This document shows positions 63,944-64,000 of a DNA stretch of 64,000 nucleotides, piece after piece. Source of the stretch: Zestomonas carbonaria (GTDB lineage Bacteria > Pseudomonadota > Gammaproteobacteria > Pseudomonadales > Pseudomonadaceae); contig NZ_CAJFCI010000064.1 of the NCBI RefSeq assembly GCF_904061905.1, forward strand, positions 21,918 through 85,917, read 5' to 3'. The position numbers and the translations under genes are program-made. The stretch's first letter is position 1. Every line of letters starts with the position of its first letter. The notes under the pieces are model-generated. The model was not told where the DNA came from and made no database searches. It saw only the letters and a list, made by a program, of their open reading frames with translations.

Positions 63944-64000
63944 ATGCCTACTCCCGCCTACATCAGCATCAACGGCAAGACCCAGGGCAACATCACCCAG
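63944..64000 (+). CDS. hcp: Type VI secretion tube protein Hcp, N-terminal end (partial)
   Basis: The first 19 codons, MPTPAYISINGKTQGNITQ, before the window ends. This start is the same as that of the HcpA/HcpB/HcpC group of P. aeruginosa (type VI secretion, H2 class). Hcp hexamers stack into the inner tube of the secretion needle. An AAAGGAG ribosome site and a sigma-54 promoter precede it. What follows (often vgrG and effector genes) is outside the window. Confidence 0.9.
   Translation, partial: MPTPAYISINGKTQGNITQ

Overview
The window is high-GC gammaproteobacterial DNA from a Pseudomonas, most likely close to the P. aeruginosa / P. citronellolis / P. nitroreducens side of the genus. Support comes from the protein sequences, the gene order (positions 1-20773 match the PAO1 order from rplC to ssb, and 20789-30951 match the PAO1 PA4069-PA4061 order, both recalled from memory), the ANR- and Zur-type sites, and the many Pseudomonas REP-type palindromes. 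No tRNA, rRNA, CRISPR array, insertion sequence or prophage gene was recognised.

Layout. (1) 1-12752, + strand: the end of the S10 operon (rplC' to rpsQ), the complete spc operon (rplN to rpmJ, with secY) and the alpha operon (rpsM to rplQ, with rpoA). (2) 13050-20773: a stress and DNA-maintenance block: katG (where PAO1 has katA), a haem-free type ferritin ftnA, divergent uvrA and a YajR-like MFS transporter, and ssb. (3) 20789-32608: an orphan RmlD-like/epimerase pair, a Fur-box TonB receptor, ANR-box oprG, and a Zur-box zinc-scavenging cluster (ZrgA-like DUF2796 protein, ABC ATPase, permease, DUF3299 protein), then a small conserved protein, a CnoX-like thioredoxin-TPR protein, a methyltransferase, a YbaY-like lipoprotein and PhnA. 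(4) 32710-44778: single genes separated by REP-type repeats: TTC38-like TPR protein, GlxA/AraC regulator, LEA14-like lipoprotein, PhyH dioxygenase, Tsx-like channel, NhaD/CitM-type antiporter, nitronate monooxygenase, Ada, LysR regulator, pirin, YcaC-like hydrolase. (5) 45083-63562: a complete phenylacetate (paa) catabolic cluster. (6) 63944-end: the start of an Hcp gene of the type VI secretion system behind a strong sigma-54 promoter match.

The paa cluster works as one pathway. An OprD-type porin and an ActP-type symporter (with a DUF485 partner) import phenylacetate; PaaK makes phenylacetyl-CoA; PaaABCE (with PaaD for Fe-S maturation) epoxidises the ring; PaaG isomerises the epoxide to oxepin-CoA; PaaZ opens and oxidises the ring; PaaJ, PaaG, PaaF and PaaH carry out beta-oxidation to acetyl-CoA and succinyl-CoA; PaaI and PaaY are thioesterases that remove dead-end CoA esters; PaaX is the repressor. 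Transcription units are paaFGHIJK (-), paaABCDE-DUF485-paaL-paaM-paaZ (-) and paaYX (+). A GATAC-plus-A-tract motif recurs upstream of paaA and between paaF and paaY and is my candidate PaaX operator. Two related palindromic MITE-like elements lie inside the paaA-to-paaZ unit.

The most interesting leads are these two elements, the candidate operators, a short leader ORF coupled to paaY, the sigma-54 promoter/palindrome in front of hcp, the Ada protein with three of four zinc cysteines replaced by serine, and large tandem REP-type arrays.
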